Source: Clostridia bacterium
Lineage (GTDB): Bacteria; Bacillota; Clostridia; Oscillospirales; CAG-272
Assembly: GCA_017456685.1 (NCBI GenBank)
Contig: JAFTIV010000111.1
Location: 1-5,069, forward strand
DNA: 5,069 nt
Reading direction: 5' to 3'
A model generated the notes under the pieces. It saw nothing but the letters and a program-made list of their open reading frames with translations, did no database searches and was not told the DNA's origin. This document shows, in pieces, positions 4,683 to 5,069 of this stretch. Within the stretch, counting starts at the first letter, position 1. Each line of letters begins with the position of its first letter. A program made the position numbers and the translations under genes.

Positions 4683-5069
4683 TTTGTTTTCTTTGATTTG
4701 ATTATCATAATTATCGCCATAGTCACAACGAATGAAATTACAGCCACTCCTGTGGCTCCTATCATTATTTTTTCGAAGCTACCCTGCGCACTCTCTCCAC
4801 CAAAGACGGTTAGCATTGTTGATGTGAGCGTAAGCATAGCCACAGATGCAGAGCTAAGCGCGACAGCCCTCGAGGCGAAAAGCACGGGGCTATTGTATTT
4901 TCTATATTTTACTATACCTATAATGGCAAGCGTGAGCGAGGTGAAGGTATAGGTAGCAAGGGCTATTGTTGTTATCTCGTGATGCACAAAGCCCCTTTCC
5001 CAGTACACCATAAAGAAGGTTATCACTCCAAGGGCAAGGCTTGTTAAAAGAAGCACTATGCCACAGAAG
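4670..5069 (-). CDS. Multi-pass membrane protein, C-terminal part (cut by window edge)
   Basis: This is the tail of an integral membrane protein of unknown function. Seen: the reading frame is open to the last base of the window. The codons before the GTG at 5054-5056 read Phe-Cys-Gly-Ile and continue the hydrophobic segment, so that GTG is almost certainly internal and the real start lies outside. About 132 residues are visible with four hydrophobic segments: at the very edge (to about residue 23), about 32-50, about 60-88 and about 101-124. The protein ends in a lysine-rich tail (KSKKTKEDI). A 'KYRKYNSPVLFASR' loop between helices 2 and 3 is basic, which suggests it faces the cytoplasm, as does the C-terminus. 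No catalytic motif, ATPase signature or transporter signature is visible. It is translationally linked to the small two-helix protein downstream, so the two may form a complex; this is inference. I recall such pairs in Clostridia but cannot name the family. Confidence 0.78.
   Translation of the reverse strand, partial: FCGIVLLLTSLALGVITFFMVYWERGFVHHEITTIALATYTFTSLTLAIIGIVKYRKYNSPVLFASRAVALSSASVAMLTLTSTMLTVFGGESAQGSFEKIMIGATGVAVISFVVTMAIIMIIKSKKTKEDI

Overview
The window looks like a chromosomal fragment from a low-to-mid GC Firmicute, most likely a gut-type member of the Clostridia (Oscillospiraceae or a relative). The grounds are strong AGGAG-type ribosome binding sites 6-7 nt before ATG, near-consensus sigma-A promoters with short leaders, a secreted BspA-type leucine-rich repeat protein, and a two-gene membrane-protein pair of a kind I recall from Clostridia. 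The taxonomy is inference. All four genes supported by the sequence lie on the minus strand.

Layout in the direction of transcription (right to left). (1) 5069-4268 holds the tail end of a membrane protein, cut by the window edge, whose TAA abuts the ATG of a small two-helix membrane protein. The pair ends in a hairpin terminator. (2) 4213-2632 is a self-contained single-gene unit: a TTGATA-17-TATAAT promoter, an L-fucose/L-arabinose isomerase-family gene, and a strong intrinsic terminator. (3) 2671-2107 is a 565-base gene-free stretch packed with repeats. It holds two tandem, unequal copies of a pyrimidine-rich element bounded by short inverted repeats, a chain of hairpins separated by a GTGATATT-like octamer, a 14-bp perfect hairpin, a C10 homopolymer, and a textbook extended sigma-A promoter. 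(4) That promoter drives a 620-residue exported leucine-rich repeat protein (2106-244). (5) 243-1 holds more back-to-back palindromes, a long terminator-like hairpin, and a second hairpin chain with the same octamer in opposite orientation.

Functionally, the three transcription units look independent: sugar isomerisation in the cytoplasm, an exported putative adhesin or surface protein, and an uncharacterised membrane pair. No gene here forms a recognisable new pathway. The most unusual content is non-coding. A family of hairpin-chain repeats, with conserved octamer separators and variable palindromes between them, occurs in inverted orientation on both sides of the leucine-rich repeat gene. 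In one place the repeats preserve a clear duplication/deletion history: the two tandem copies differ by exactly one 7-nt unit and by one block of about 106 nt bounded by identical GCAAAA arms.
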